Below, piece by piece: positions 38,886 through 46,557 of a stretch of 49,360 bases of DNA. Source of the DNA: Candidatus Uhrbacteria bacterium RIFCSPHIGHO2_01_FULL_63_20 (GTDB lineage: Bacteria > Patescibacteriota > Patescibacteriia > UBA9934 > GWF2-40-263); the NCBI GenBank assembly GCA_001791045.1, contig MGDT01000006.1, positions 44,957 through 94,316 of the forward strand, in the 5' to 3' direction. The translations under genes and the position numbers were made by a program. The first letter of the stretch is position 1, and each line of letters starts with the position of its first letter. Below the pieces are notes generated by a model. It worked only from the letters and a program-made list of their open reading frames with translations. It was not told where the DNA came from and made no database searches.

Positions 38886-39277
38886 AGGCGCTTGCCATCC
38901 TGGCCCAGGACATCAACCGCCTGACCGTCGGGTGGGTGGAAGACGGGGGATTGGTACGCGAAACCGAGTTTGCATCCGGGCCCGAGAGCTGTTTGTCCTC
39001 GATCGATCGGTTCCTCAAGGAACAGGGCCGTTCCATCGACGAGGCGGAAGCGGTGCTGGTGGTGAACGGACCGGGCGCATTCACGGCGATCCGCGCGTCG
39101 ACCACGCTCGCGAACGCCATCGCGTTCGCCCGTTCCATTCCGGTCCATACGGCGGAAAACCCGACCCGATTGCCGTTGCGTGAGCTGGTGGCGGCCGGCG
39201 CGTTCCGCCCGGGGAACGGGTATGCCGTCCCCGTGTACGACCGTCCGCCGCACATCACCCTCCCGAAACGGGTGTGA
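38882..39277 (+). CDS. tsaB: short TsaB-like protein
   Basis: 131 aa, about half the length of E. coli TsaB (231 aa). The N-terminal ASKHA strand (KALAILAQDINRLTVGWVED) and the block VLVVNGPGAFTAIRASTTLANAIAFARSI (GPGSFTGLR-like) place it with TsaB, the partner of TsaD and TsaE in tRNA t6A synthesis. The second ASKHA lobe is essentially missing. Such compact forms are seen in small genomes; activity as a scaffold is plausible. It starts inside the HTH stop. Confidence 0.75.
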   Translation: MKALAILAQDINRLTVGWVEDGGLVRETEFASGPESCLSSIDRFLKEQGRSIDEAEAVLVVNGPGAFTAIRASTTLANAIAFARSIPVHTAENPTRLPLRELVAAGAFRPGNGYAVPVYDRPPHITLPKRV

Positions 39278-39289
39278 ACAACTCCCTTG

Positions 39290-39318
39290 CGCACAGCCCG
39301 TAATAGGGATATAGCTGG
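39290..39318 (+). promoter_or_regulatory. promoter of the mechanosensitive-channel-like gene
   Basis: -35 TTGCGC, 17-nt spacer, -10 TATAGC; the ATG is about 39 nt further on. Confidence 0.45.
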
Positions 39319-39356
39319 TAGCACAGACCCCTTCTAATCACCCAATCGTCCGTCTT

Positions 39357-40037
39357 ATGACGCCGACCGTGAACGTGTTCCAGGATTCATTACTCAGCCT
39401 TTGGGACGAAATCCTCGTCTCGCTCCCGAACGTGCTGGCCGCCGTCGTGGTGTTCGTGGCCGGTCTCGTGGTCGCGGCCGTGCTCTCCCGCATCGTGGAG
39501 AAGGCCGTGGAGCTCCTGCGCCTCGACGATCTCGTCTCGCGCCTCGATCTCAAGGCCGCGCTCGAGCGCGTCGGGCTGCGCCTGCACGTGGGGCACCTGC
39601 TTGGATGGATCGTGCGGTGGTTCTTCGTCATCGTGTCGCTCATCGCGGCGACCGACATCCTGGGCTGGGAACAGGTCACCGATTACCTGAAGCAGGTGGT
39701 GCTCTACGTCCCGAACGTGATCATCGCGGTGATCATCCTGCTCGCCGGGATCCTGCTCGCGAACTTCGTGCGCAACGTGGTGAAGTCGGCCGTGGAAGCC
39801 GCGCAGCTCTCGAGCGCCGATTTCCTCTCCGGCATCGCCAAGTGGGCCATCCTCGTGTTCAGCTTCATGGCGGCGTTGGTACAGCTGCAGATCGCGACCG
39901 CGATCATCAACACGCTGTTCACGGGCCTCGTGGCCATGCTCGCGCTTTCCGGCGGCCTCGCCTTCGGCCTGGGCGGCAAGGAACACGCCAACCGCGTCCT
40001 CGAGCGCTTGCGCCGCGACCTCTCGAGCGAACGGTAG
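39357..40037 (+). CDS. MscS-like TM-helix membrane protein
   Basis: 226 aa. Four to five hydrophobic helices, with repeated TM-helix units (LPNVLAAVVVFVAGLVVAAVLSRIVEKAV and VPNVIIAVIILLAGILLANFVRNVVKSAV), as in the small 'TM_helix' relatives of MscS channels. The end ALSGGLAFGLGGKEHANRVLERL matches the first part of the MscS pore region, but the large cytoplasmic domain is absent. Probably a pore or membrane-stabilising protein; no gating role can be shown. Confidence 0.78.
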   Translation: MTPTVNVFQDSLLSLWDEILVSLPNVLAAVVVFVAGLVVAAVLSRIVEKAVELLRLDDLVSRLDLKAALERVGLRLHVGHLLGWIVRWFFVIVSLIAATDILGWEQVTDYLKQVVLYVPNVIIAVIILLAGILLANFVRNVVKSAVEAAQLSSADFLSGIAKWAILVFSFMAALVQLQIATAIINTLFTGLVAMLALSGGLAFGLGGKEHANRVLERLRRDLSSER

Positions 40038-40048
40038 GAAATCAAAGG

Positions 40049-40102
40049 CCGCCCCGGGCTCTCCCGACCGAAGCGTCGGGATTGATTCCGGGGCGGTTTT
40101 TT
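40049..40102 (+). terminator. Y-shaped terminator containing an inserted hairpin
   Basis: Outer stem CCGCCCCGG (40049-40057)/CCGGGGCGG (40088-40096), with an inner hairpin CCCGAC/GTCGGG (40063-40068, 40075-40080), then six T. The inner part looks like a small hairpin repeat placed within the loop. Confidence 0.7.
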
Positions 40103-40120
40103 GCTAAGGTTTCCCCCGAT

Positions 40121-41608
40121 ATGGACGGCTTTTACGGGTACAAATATGGCCGGATGCGCTTCTGGGAGATTCTCCCCGGATCGCTCGTGTGGAGCACCTT
40201 CTTTTTGGGCGTCGCGCTGTCGTTCTTCGCCCCGGTGTACGTGGTGGTGTTCATCATCGTGTTCGACCTGTACTGGTTCTTCCGCGTCGCCTACTTCGTC
40301 ATCTTCCTGTTCGTGGCCTGGATCGCGGTGCGCCGGGCCGGGAAGGTGGACTGGGCCGCGCGCGTGCGCGAGGTCGCCGGATCGGACCGCGTGCATCACC
40401 TGGTGTTCCTGCCGACCTACAAGGAAGAACTGCCGGTCATCCGCTCGACGTTCCGGTCGTTCCTGTCCGCGCACGCGTCGCACGAGCGCATGATCGTCGT
40501 GCTCGCCGGCGAGGAACGCGACGCGGTCCGCTTCCGCAAGAACGCGGCCGCGATCGAGCGCGAGTTCGGTCACCGGTTCAAGAAGATCATCGTGACCGAA
40601 CACCCCCAAGGGCTCCCGGATGAGATCCCCGGAAAGGGGTCCAACCTCGCTTGGGCGGGCCGTCGCGTCGCCGAGGTGCTCGAGGCCGAATTCCCGGACG
40701 TGAAGGACGAGGACGTGGTGGTGTCCGCGTTCGACGTGGACACGGTGGTGCATCCGCAGTATTTCGCCTACCTCACGTACTTGTATCGCACCGTCCCGAA
40801 TCCCACGCGAACGAGCTACCAGCCGGTGGCGCTCTTTTCGAACACCATCTGGACCGCGCCCGCGCCGGTGCGCATCGCCGCGTTCGGCACCACCTTCTGG
40901 CTCATGGGCGAGCTCGCGCGTCCCGAACGGCTGTGGACTTTTTCGAGCCACTCCATGCCCTGGGTGATGCTCAAGGACGTGGGGTTCTGGCAAAGGGACA
41001 TCGTGAGCGAGGACAGCCGCATCTTCCTGCAGGCGTTCGTGCACTATCACGGCGACTACCGCGTCACTCCCATGTACCTGCCGGTGTCCATGGACACGGT
41101 GGCCGGGAAGACCTATCTTGAGTCGCTCAAGGCCCTGTACAAGCAGCAGCGCCGATGGGCCTGGGGGGTCGAGCACTTGCCGGCCATGGTCGCGGCGTTC
41201 TCACGGGAGAAGCGCATCCCGTTCTCGAAGAAGTTCCGTTACCTCTTCAACCACCTGGAAGGGATGTACACCTGGGCGACGGCCCCGCTGCTCATCTTCC
41301 TGCTGGGCCAGCTCCCGCTCGCCCTCGTGCGCGATCCCGACGCGCTCATCCAAGCGGCGCCGTTCACCTTGCAGCAGATCATGCAGCTCGCCATGGCCGG
41401 CGTGTTCGTGTCCGGCATCCTGTCGCTCACTTTGCTTCCGCCACGGCCCAAGACCGTGAAGGGATGGGCGTGGCTCGTCATGATCGCGCAGTGGATGCTC
41501 CTCCCGGTCACGTTCATCGCGTTCGGCGCGCTGCCGGCCATCGACGCGCAGACGCGCTTCCTGCTCGGCAGATACCTCGGGTTCAACGTCACGAAGAAGG
41601 GCCGGTGA
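40121..41608 (+). CDS. membrane glycosyltransferase family 2-like
   Basis: 495 aa from MDGFYGYKYGRMRFWEILPG; -10 TAAGGT (40105-40110, TGC-extended) is 10 nt upstream. Two N-terminal transmembrane helices (about 20-65) and three or four C-terminal ones (about 395-480) flank a cytoplasmic catalytic domain: LVFLPTYKEELPVI, VVVSAFDVDTVVHP (DxD) and LYKQQRRWAWG (QxxRW), the signature of processive or membrane GT2 enzymes. It likely assembles or exports a surface polysaccharide. Followed by two further GT2 genes in an operon. Confidence 0.85.
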   Translation: MDGFYGYKYGRMRFWEILPGSLVWSTFFLGVALSFFAPVYVVVFIIVFDLYWFFRVAYFVIFLFVAWIAVRRAGKVDWAARVREVAGSDRVHHLVFLPTYKEELPVIRSTFRSFLSAHASHERMIVVLAGEERDAVRFRKNAAAIEREFGHRFKKIIVTEHPQGLPDEIPGKGSNLAWAGRRVAEVLEAEFPDVKDEDVVVSAFDVDTVVHPQYFAYLTYLYRTVPNPTRTSYQPVALFSNTIWTAPAPVRIAAFGTTFWLMGELARPERLWTFSSHSMPWVMLKDVGFWQRDIVSEDSRIFLQAFVHYHGDYRVTPMYLPVSMDTVAGKTYLESLKALYKQQRRWAWGVEHLPAMVAAFSREKRIPFSKKFRYLFNHLEGMYTWATAPLLIFLLGQLPLALVRDPDALIQAAPFTLQQIMQLAMAGVFVSGILSLTLLPPRPKTVKGWAWLVMIAQWMLLPVTFIAFGALPAIDAQTRFLLGRYLGFNVTKKGR

Positions 41609-41609
41609 T

Positions 41610-42656
41610 ATGGCTAGGGCGCAGGTCACCATCGTCGCTTGGAACAGCCTTCGGTACCTGCCGGAACTGTTGGATTCGCTTTCCGCGCAGACGTTCAAGG
41701 ACTTCCAGGTGCTGATCGTGGACAACGCGAGCACCGACGGGACGAACGCGTACCTGCGCGCCCATCATCCGGACGCCACCACCATCCTGAACGCGCGCAA
41801 CCTCGGGTTCGCGGCCGCGCACAACCAGGGGATCCGCTACGCGATGCAGCGCTGGAGCCCCGACGAACGCGCCATGCGTTACGTGCTCGTGACCAACCCC
41901 GACGCCATCCTCGAACCCGATTACCTCGAACGCGTCGTCGCGGAAGCCGACGCGCACCCCGGACTCGGGAGCGTCGGCGGGAAGCTGCTTCGCGCGTTCG
42001 GGGAACCTCGTGAAGAAGAAGGGGTGCGCGAGACCATGAAGAGCGACCTCATCGATTCCACCGGGTTGCGCGCCACCCGCGGGCGGTCCTTCGCCGATCG
42101 CGGGGCGGGGGAAGTGGATCGGGGCCAGTACGACCAGGCACGCGGCGTGTTCGGCGTCTCGGGGGCGCTCGCGCTGTATCGCGCGAGCGCGCTTGAGGAG
42201 GCCAAGACCGGAGAGGAGTATTTCGACGCCGACTTCTTCGCCTACAAGGAAGACGTGGATCTCGCGTGGCGGCTGCGCCTGCTCGGGTGGGGCTCGCGGT
42301 TCCTCCCCGAGGCCAAGGCGTACCATCATCGCGGGGTGTACGGGACCGAGAAGGCGGGGTTCCTCTCGCGGCTGCGTGAACGGCGCGCGCGTTCGGTCAC
42401 GCGCTCCTCGTATTCCGCGCGCAATCACTGGTGGCTGCTCATGAAGAACGAACTCGCGTTGAACGCGCTCATCGCGCTCCCGTGGATCAGCGCGCGGGAG
42501 CTCTCCCGCGTCGGCTACGTGGCCCTGTTGGAGACGCGTACGCTCGGCGCGTTCTTCGCGTCCGTCTTCGGGATCCCGAGGATGTGGCGCAAACGCCGTG
42601 AGATCATGCGTCGCCGCAAGGCGAGCGCCTCGGAGATGCGGAGCTGGTTCGTATGA
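41610..42656 (+). CDS. GT2 glycosyltransferase (rhamnosyltransferase-like)
   Basis: 348 aa. QVTIVAWNSLRYLPELLDSL, LIVDNASTDGTNAYL, ARNLGFAAAHNQGI, LVTNPDAILEPDYLERV (D-x-x acceptor/metal region) and FFAYKEDVDLAWRLRLLGWG match the WbbL/rhamnosyltransferase subgroup. It starts one base after the stop of the upstream GT (TGATATG) and overlaps the next GT (ATGA). Soluble or peripheral; it likely adds one sugar to a lipid-linked glycan. Confidence 0.87.
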   Translation: MARAQVTIVAWNSLRYLPELLDSLSAQTFKDFQVLIVDNASTDGTNAYLRAHHPDATTILNARNLGFAAAHNQGIRYAMQRWSPDERAMRYVLVTNPDAILEPDYLERVVAEADAHPGLGSVGGKLLRAFGEPREEEGVRETMKSDLIDSTGLRATRGRSFADRGAGEVDRGQYDQARGVFGVSGALALYRASALEEAKTGEEYFDADFFAYKEDVDLAWRLRLLGWGSRFLPEAKAYHHRGVYGTEKAGFLSRLRERRARSVTRSSYSARNHWWLLMKNELALNALIALPWISARELSRVGYVALLETRTLGAFFASVFGIPRMWRKRREIMRRRKASASEMRSWFV

Positions 42657-43462
42657 CGGACGTTTCCATCCTCATCGTGCACTACAACACCCCGCTGTTG
42701 CTTCGGCAGACGCTCTTGGGGATCCGCCGCGCGGCTCCGCAGGTGCGTTACGAGGTAATCGTGGTGGACAACAACCCAGCCTGCCGCGTGGAGGAGGCCG
42801 TACGGCGCGAGTTCCCGGAGGTGCGCGTGCTCGTTGCCCCGCGTAACCTTGGATTCGGGGCCGGGATGAACCTGGCGATTCCCTCTTCGCGCGGCCGGTA
42901 CCTGTTCGTGTTCAATCCCGACATCGCGATGACGTCGGGGAGCCTCGAGGAGCTGGTACGGTTCATGGACGCCTCGCCGACGGTGGGGATGTGCGGGCCG
43001 CAGTTGTTGCATCCGGACGGATCGGTGCAGGCGAGCTGTTTCCGGTTCATGGATCCCGAGGTGATCGCCTGGCGCCGGCTGCCGGGAGCCTCCCGTTTCC
43101 CTCGCGCCCGCCGCGTGCTGGACGCCTACGTGATGGCCGACTGGGATCATGCGGACACGCGCGAAGTGGATTACCTGCTTGGCGCGTCGATGTTCGCGCG
43201 CCGCGAAGCCGTGGATGAGGTCGGCGGGTTCGATCCGGCGTTCTTCGTGTACTTCGAGGACCAGGATTGGTGCCGTCGCTTTTGGGAAGCCGGATGGAAG
43301 GTGGCGTATCACCCGCTTTCGCGCATGGTGCATTACCACCGTCGTGAGACCGCGGAAGGATCGCTCCTGAAGCAGATCCTCAATCCGCTCACCCGCGTGC
43401 AGCTCAAGAGTGCGCTATACTACTATCGTAAATGGAGGGGGAAACATGTCCCACAGCGCTAA
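42653..43462 (+). CDS. GT2 glycosyltransferase (rhamnosyltransferase-like)
   Basis: 269 aa. ILIVHYNTPLLLRQTLLGI, EVIVVDNNPA, APRNLGFGAGMNLAI, FVFNPDIAMTSGSLEELV, DYLLGASMFARREAVDEVGGFD and FFVYFEDQDWCRRFWEAGWKV show the same subgroup as the previous gene. The two are adjacent and coupled, so they probably act in one pathway. Its last codons contain the -10 (TATACT 43418-43423) for the DUF4012 gene. Confidence 0.87.
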   Translation: MTDVSILIVHYNTPLLLRQTLLGIRRAAPQVRYEVIVVDNNPACRVEEAVRREFPEVRVLVAPRNLGFGAGMNLAIPSSRGRYLFVFNPDIAMTSGSLEELVRFMDASPTVGMCGPQLLHPDGSVQASCFRFMDPEVIAWRRLPGASRFPRARRVLDAYVMADWDHADTREVDYLLGASMFARREAVDEVGGFDPAFFVYFEDQDWCRRFWEAGWKVAYHPLSRMVHYHRRETAEGSLLKQILNPLTRVQLKSALYYYRKWRGKHVPQR

Positions 43463-45452
43463 TTTCCTGCACCACGTCGAACCGGCTCCGACTCATCGCC
43501 GCCACAAGCGGCGGCGGGTGTTCGGGCCGCTGTTCGCCGTGATCGCGCTCGCGCTCGTGGGATATGCCATCTGGCTCGCGGTCGCCGTCGGAGCGATCCT
43601 TGCCGCGGCCTCCGACGGGCGTGACGCGCTCGAGCGCTCGCGCGAGAGCGCCGAGGCGTTGGATTTCGAGGCGGCGCTCGTCGACCTGCGCCTGGCGGAC
43701 GACACCTTCGATCGCGCGCAGCGGCATCTGTCCGCGCTCGCGCCGCTCAAGGCGCTCCCGTGGGTCGGGACGCACGCGAAGGCGGCGGCGGCGCTGGTTG
43801 ATTCCGGCCGCAGCGTCGTCGCGGCGCTCGAGGAAGCGGTGGAGATCGGCGCCGACCTGGTGCGGTTGTCGGGGTTGTCCGCGCAGGACCTGGCCGACCT
43901 CGCCGAAGGGGCCGGCGGCCGCGTGAGCTTCGAGGACCTGCCGTCCGACACGAAACGCGCCATGTTGCGCCGGCTCGTCTCGTCCGCCGACGAGATCGAC
44001 CGGACGGTGGCGAGCATCGCGATCGCGCGCGACGAGCTGTCCGACCTCGACCGCACCGCGCTTTCCTCGCCGGTCCTCGCGGCGCTCGCGCCCGTGGACG
44101 CGAAGCTCGCGGGACTCGAGGCCATGATGCGGCTCCTCGCCCGCGCCGCGCGCGTGCTTCCGGCGTTCGCCGGCGCCGACGGAACGAAGACCGCGCTCCT
44201 CCAGTTCCTGAACGACACCGAGCTCCGGCCCGGCGGCGGGTTCATCGGCACCTACGGCGTGCTCGAGGTGAAGGACGCCGACATCGCCTCGCTCTCCACC
44301 CACGACGTATATGAGCTCGACGGCGCGGCCGCGCACGGCGTGACCGAACCGCCCCCGCCCCCGCTCAACCGCTATCTGGGCGCGGACAAATGGTTCTTCC
44401 GCGACGCCAACTGGTCGCCGGACTTCGCCGTCTCAGCGGAAACCTCCTTGCGGTTGTTCGCCCTCGAGGAACGCGCGAGCGGCCGTACGCCGACGGCGTT
44501 CGACGGGGTGATCGGGTTCACGACCGGTTTCGCCGCCGACCTCCTGCGGCTGACCGGCCCTCTCGAGGCCGGGGGCCAGACGTTCACTCCCGAGAACGTC
44601 GCCGACCGCCTGGAATACCAGGTGGAATTCGGGTACGCGGGGCAGGGGATCCCGCCCGAGCAGCGCAAGGCGATCCTCTCCGAACTCGTGGAAAAGATGA
44701 AGTCCGAGGTGTACGCGCTCCCCAGCTCGCGATGGAGCGCGTTCGCGACCGTCGTGGAACGCGCGCTCGTCGACAAACGGCTCATGCTCTACAGCCGCGA
44801 CGCGAAGGCCCAGGCCGTGATCGCGTCGGTGGGCTGGGGCGGCGCGGTGAAGACGCCCGCGTGGGGCGACGCGCTCATGGTCGTGGACGCGAACCTCGCG
44901 AGCCTGAAGAGCGACCCGTCGGTGCATCGCTCCGTGCGGTACGCGATCGCGCAAAACGCCTCGGGGGAGTACGTGGGTCGCACCACCATCCGCTATGAGC
45001 ACGCCGGACGGTTCGATTGGAAGACCACGCGCTATCGCACCTACACGCGGGTGTACGCGCCCTACGGCAGCAAGCTCCTGCGCGTCGAAGGATCGCTCGC
45101 CGACGACAAGATCAGGAACCCCTCGCTCGCGGCGGGGAGCCCGGACGTGTTCACCGAGCTCGGGTTCACGACCTTCGGCGCCTTCACCGCGGTGGAACCC
45201 GGGCAGACGCGCGAACTCGCCTTCGAATACCTGCTTGCGCAGAGCGTGGTGGATGCCATCCGTTCGGGCTCGTACCGGCTCGCGGTGTTCAAGCAGGCCG
45301 GAGCCGCGGACAACGGGTTGACGCTCCATCTCGATTTTGGTAAGAACCTCACGGACGCGTCCGTCCCCGAGGACCTGAGCCGGTGGGGGGATGACACCTA
45401 CAATCTGAACACGAAATTGGATCAGGACCTGGTGTTCGAGGTGGATCTGTGA
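43446..45452 (+). CDS. DUF4012 membrane-anchored extracytoplasmic protein
   Basis: 668 aa from MSHSANFLHHVEPAP with GGAGG eight bases upstream. One transmembrane helix (about 27-52) precedes a helical region of around 170 residues (LPWVGTHAKAAAALVDSG) and the DUF4012 core: LLQFLNDTELRPGGGFIGTYGVLEV, RDANWSPDFAVSAETSLRLFAL and PTAFDGVIGFTTGFAADLLRLTGPLE. The C-terminus is beta-rich and extracellular. DUF4012 proteins accompany exopolysaccharide glycosyltransferases in Actinobacteria and CPR; role unknown. Its position between GTs and mreB fits a surface function. Confidence 0.85.
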   Translation: MSHSANFLHHVEPAPTHRRHKRRRVFGPLFAVIALALVGYAIWLAVAVGAILAAASDGRDALERSRESAEALDFEAALVDLRLADDTFDRAQRHLSALAPLKALPWVGTHAKAAAALVDSGRSVVAALEEAVEIGADLVRLSGLSAQDLADLAEGAGGRVSFEDLPSDTKRAMLRRLVSSADEIDRTVASIAIARDELSDLDRTALSSPVLAALAPVDAKLAGLEAMMRLLARAARVLPAFAGADGTKTALLQFLNDTELRPGGGFIGTYGVLEVKDADIASLSTHDVYELDGAAAHGVTEPPPPPLNRYLGADKWFFRDANWSPDFAVSAETSLRLFALEERASGRTPTAFDGVIGFTTGFAADLLRLTGPLEAGGQTFTPENVADRLEYQVEFGYAGQGIPPEQRKAILSELVEKMKSEVYALPSSRWSAFATVVERALVDKRLMLYSRDAKAQAVIASVGWGGAVKTPAWGDALMVVDANLASLKSDPSVHRSVRYAIAQNASGEYVGRTTIRYEHAGRFDWKTTRYRTYTRVYAPYGSKLLRVEGSLADDKIRNPSLAAGSPDVFTELGFTTFGAFTAVEPGQTRELAFEYLLAQSVVDAIRSGSYRLAVFKQAGAADNGLTLHLDFGKNLTDASVPEDLSRWGDDTYNLNTKLDQDLVFEVDL

Positions 45453-45455
45453 AAT

Positions 45456-46460
45456 ATGTTCGCAAAAAAAATCGGCATCGACTTGGGAACGACGACCGTG
45501 CTTGTTTACGTTCCCAAGCGCGGGATCATCCTGCATGAGCCGTCGGTGGTCGCCGTTTCTTCCATCGACAACAAGGTGTTGGCGGTGGGGAAGGAGGCCA
45601 AGGACATGCTCGGCCGCACGCCGGACACCATCGTCGCGCGCCGTCCGCTCAAGGACGGCGTCATCGCGGATTACCGCACCACCGAAGCGATGCTCCGGTA
45701 TTTCATCAACAAGGCGCTCGGCGGCGTCCGGCTGTTCCGTCCCGAGGTCATGGTGGCCGTGCCCGGCGGCATCACCTCGACCGAACGCCGCGCGGTGATC
45801 GACGCGGCGATCGCGGCGGGCGCGAAGGCGGCGTACGTGATCAAGGAACCGATCGTGGCCGCCATCGGGGCCAACATCCCGATCGGCAGCCCCTCGGGAC
45901 ACATGATCATCGACATCGGGGGAGGCACGTCTGAAATGGCCGTCATCTCGCTGGGCGGCATCGTGGCGTCCGAGTCGGTGCGCATCGGCGGGGTCAAGTT
46001 CGACGCGGCGATCGGGGAGTACGTGCGCCGCAAATACGGGCTCGCGATCGGCGAGCGCACCGCCGAAGACGTGAAGATCACCATCGGCTCGGCCATGTAC
46101 ATGCCCGAGAAGCTCACCATGGACGTGAAGGGGCGCGACATGATGAGCGGGCTCCCCAAGATCGTGAACATCTCGAGCGACGACGTGACCGCCGCCATCC
46201 AGAACGAGCTGGAAGGGATTATCGCGACCGTGAAAGAGGTGCTGCACAAGACCCCGCCGGAGCTCTCGGCGGACGTGATGGACAAGGGGATCGTGCTCTC
46301 CGGGGGTTCCTCCCAGCTGCGCAACCTCGACGCGCTGCTCGCCGAGGCCACGGGAGTGCCCACCTTCGTGGCCGAGGATCCGCAGCAGTGCGTGGTGAAA
46401 GGGACGGGGGTGGCGCTCGAGAACCTCGAAGCGTACAAACGAAGCATCTTCACCAGCTAG
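45456..46460 (+). CDS. mreB: rod-shape actin homologue MreB
   Basis: 334 aa, cytoskeletal ATPase guiding lateral wall synthesis. Phosphate-1 IGIDLGTTTVLVYVPKRGI, LKDGVIADYRTTEAMLRYFINKA, VPGGITSTERRAVIDAAIAAGAKAAYVIKEPIVAAIGANI, IIDIGGGTSEMAVISLGGIV and GIVLSGGSSQLRNLDALLAEATGVP (adenosine site) are all present. It directly follows DUF4012 (3-nt gap). It suggests a rod-shaped or at least peptidoglycan-bearing cell, in line with MltG. Confidence 0.96.
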   Translation: MFAKKIGIDLGTTTVLVYVPKRGIILHEPSVVAVSSIDNKVLAVGKEAKDMLGRTPDTIVARRPLKDGVIADYRTTEAMLRYFINKALGGVRLFRPEVMVAVPGGITSTERRAVIDAAIAAGAKAAYVIKEPIVAAIGANIPIGSPSGHMIIDIGGGTSEMAVISLGGIVASESVRIGGVKFDAAIGEYVRRKYGLAIGERTAEDVKITIGSAMYMPEKLTMDVKGRDMMSGLPKIVNISSDDVTAAIQNELEGIIATVKEVLHKTPPELSADVMDKGIVLSGGSSQLRNLDALLAEATGVPTFVAEDPQQCVVKGTGVALENLEAYKRSIFTS

Positions 46461-46466
46461 TCTCTC

Positions 46467-46537
46467 GCCGGACGGGTATCCGCCCTTGCCTTGCGGGACC
46501 TCCGGTCGCTGCGGCTGCGGTCTGACACCCATCCGGC
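46467..46537. repeat. 71-nt inverted-repeat element between mreB and the GT4 gene
   Basis: Ends GCCGGACGGGT (46467-46477) and ACCCATCCGGC (46527-46537) are complementary with one mismatch; the interior is C/G-rich (CCTTGCGGGACCTCCGGTCG). It fills most of the 97-nt gap. No T-run for a terminator. Confidence 0.5.
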
Positions 46538-46557
46538 TCGTGTCGCCCGACCAAGTT

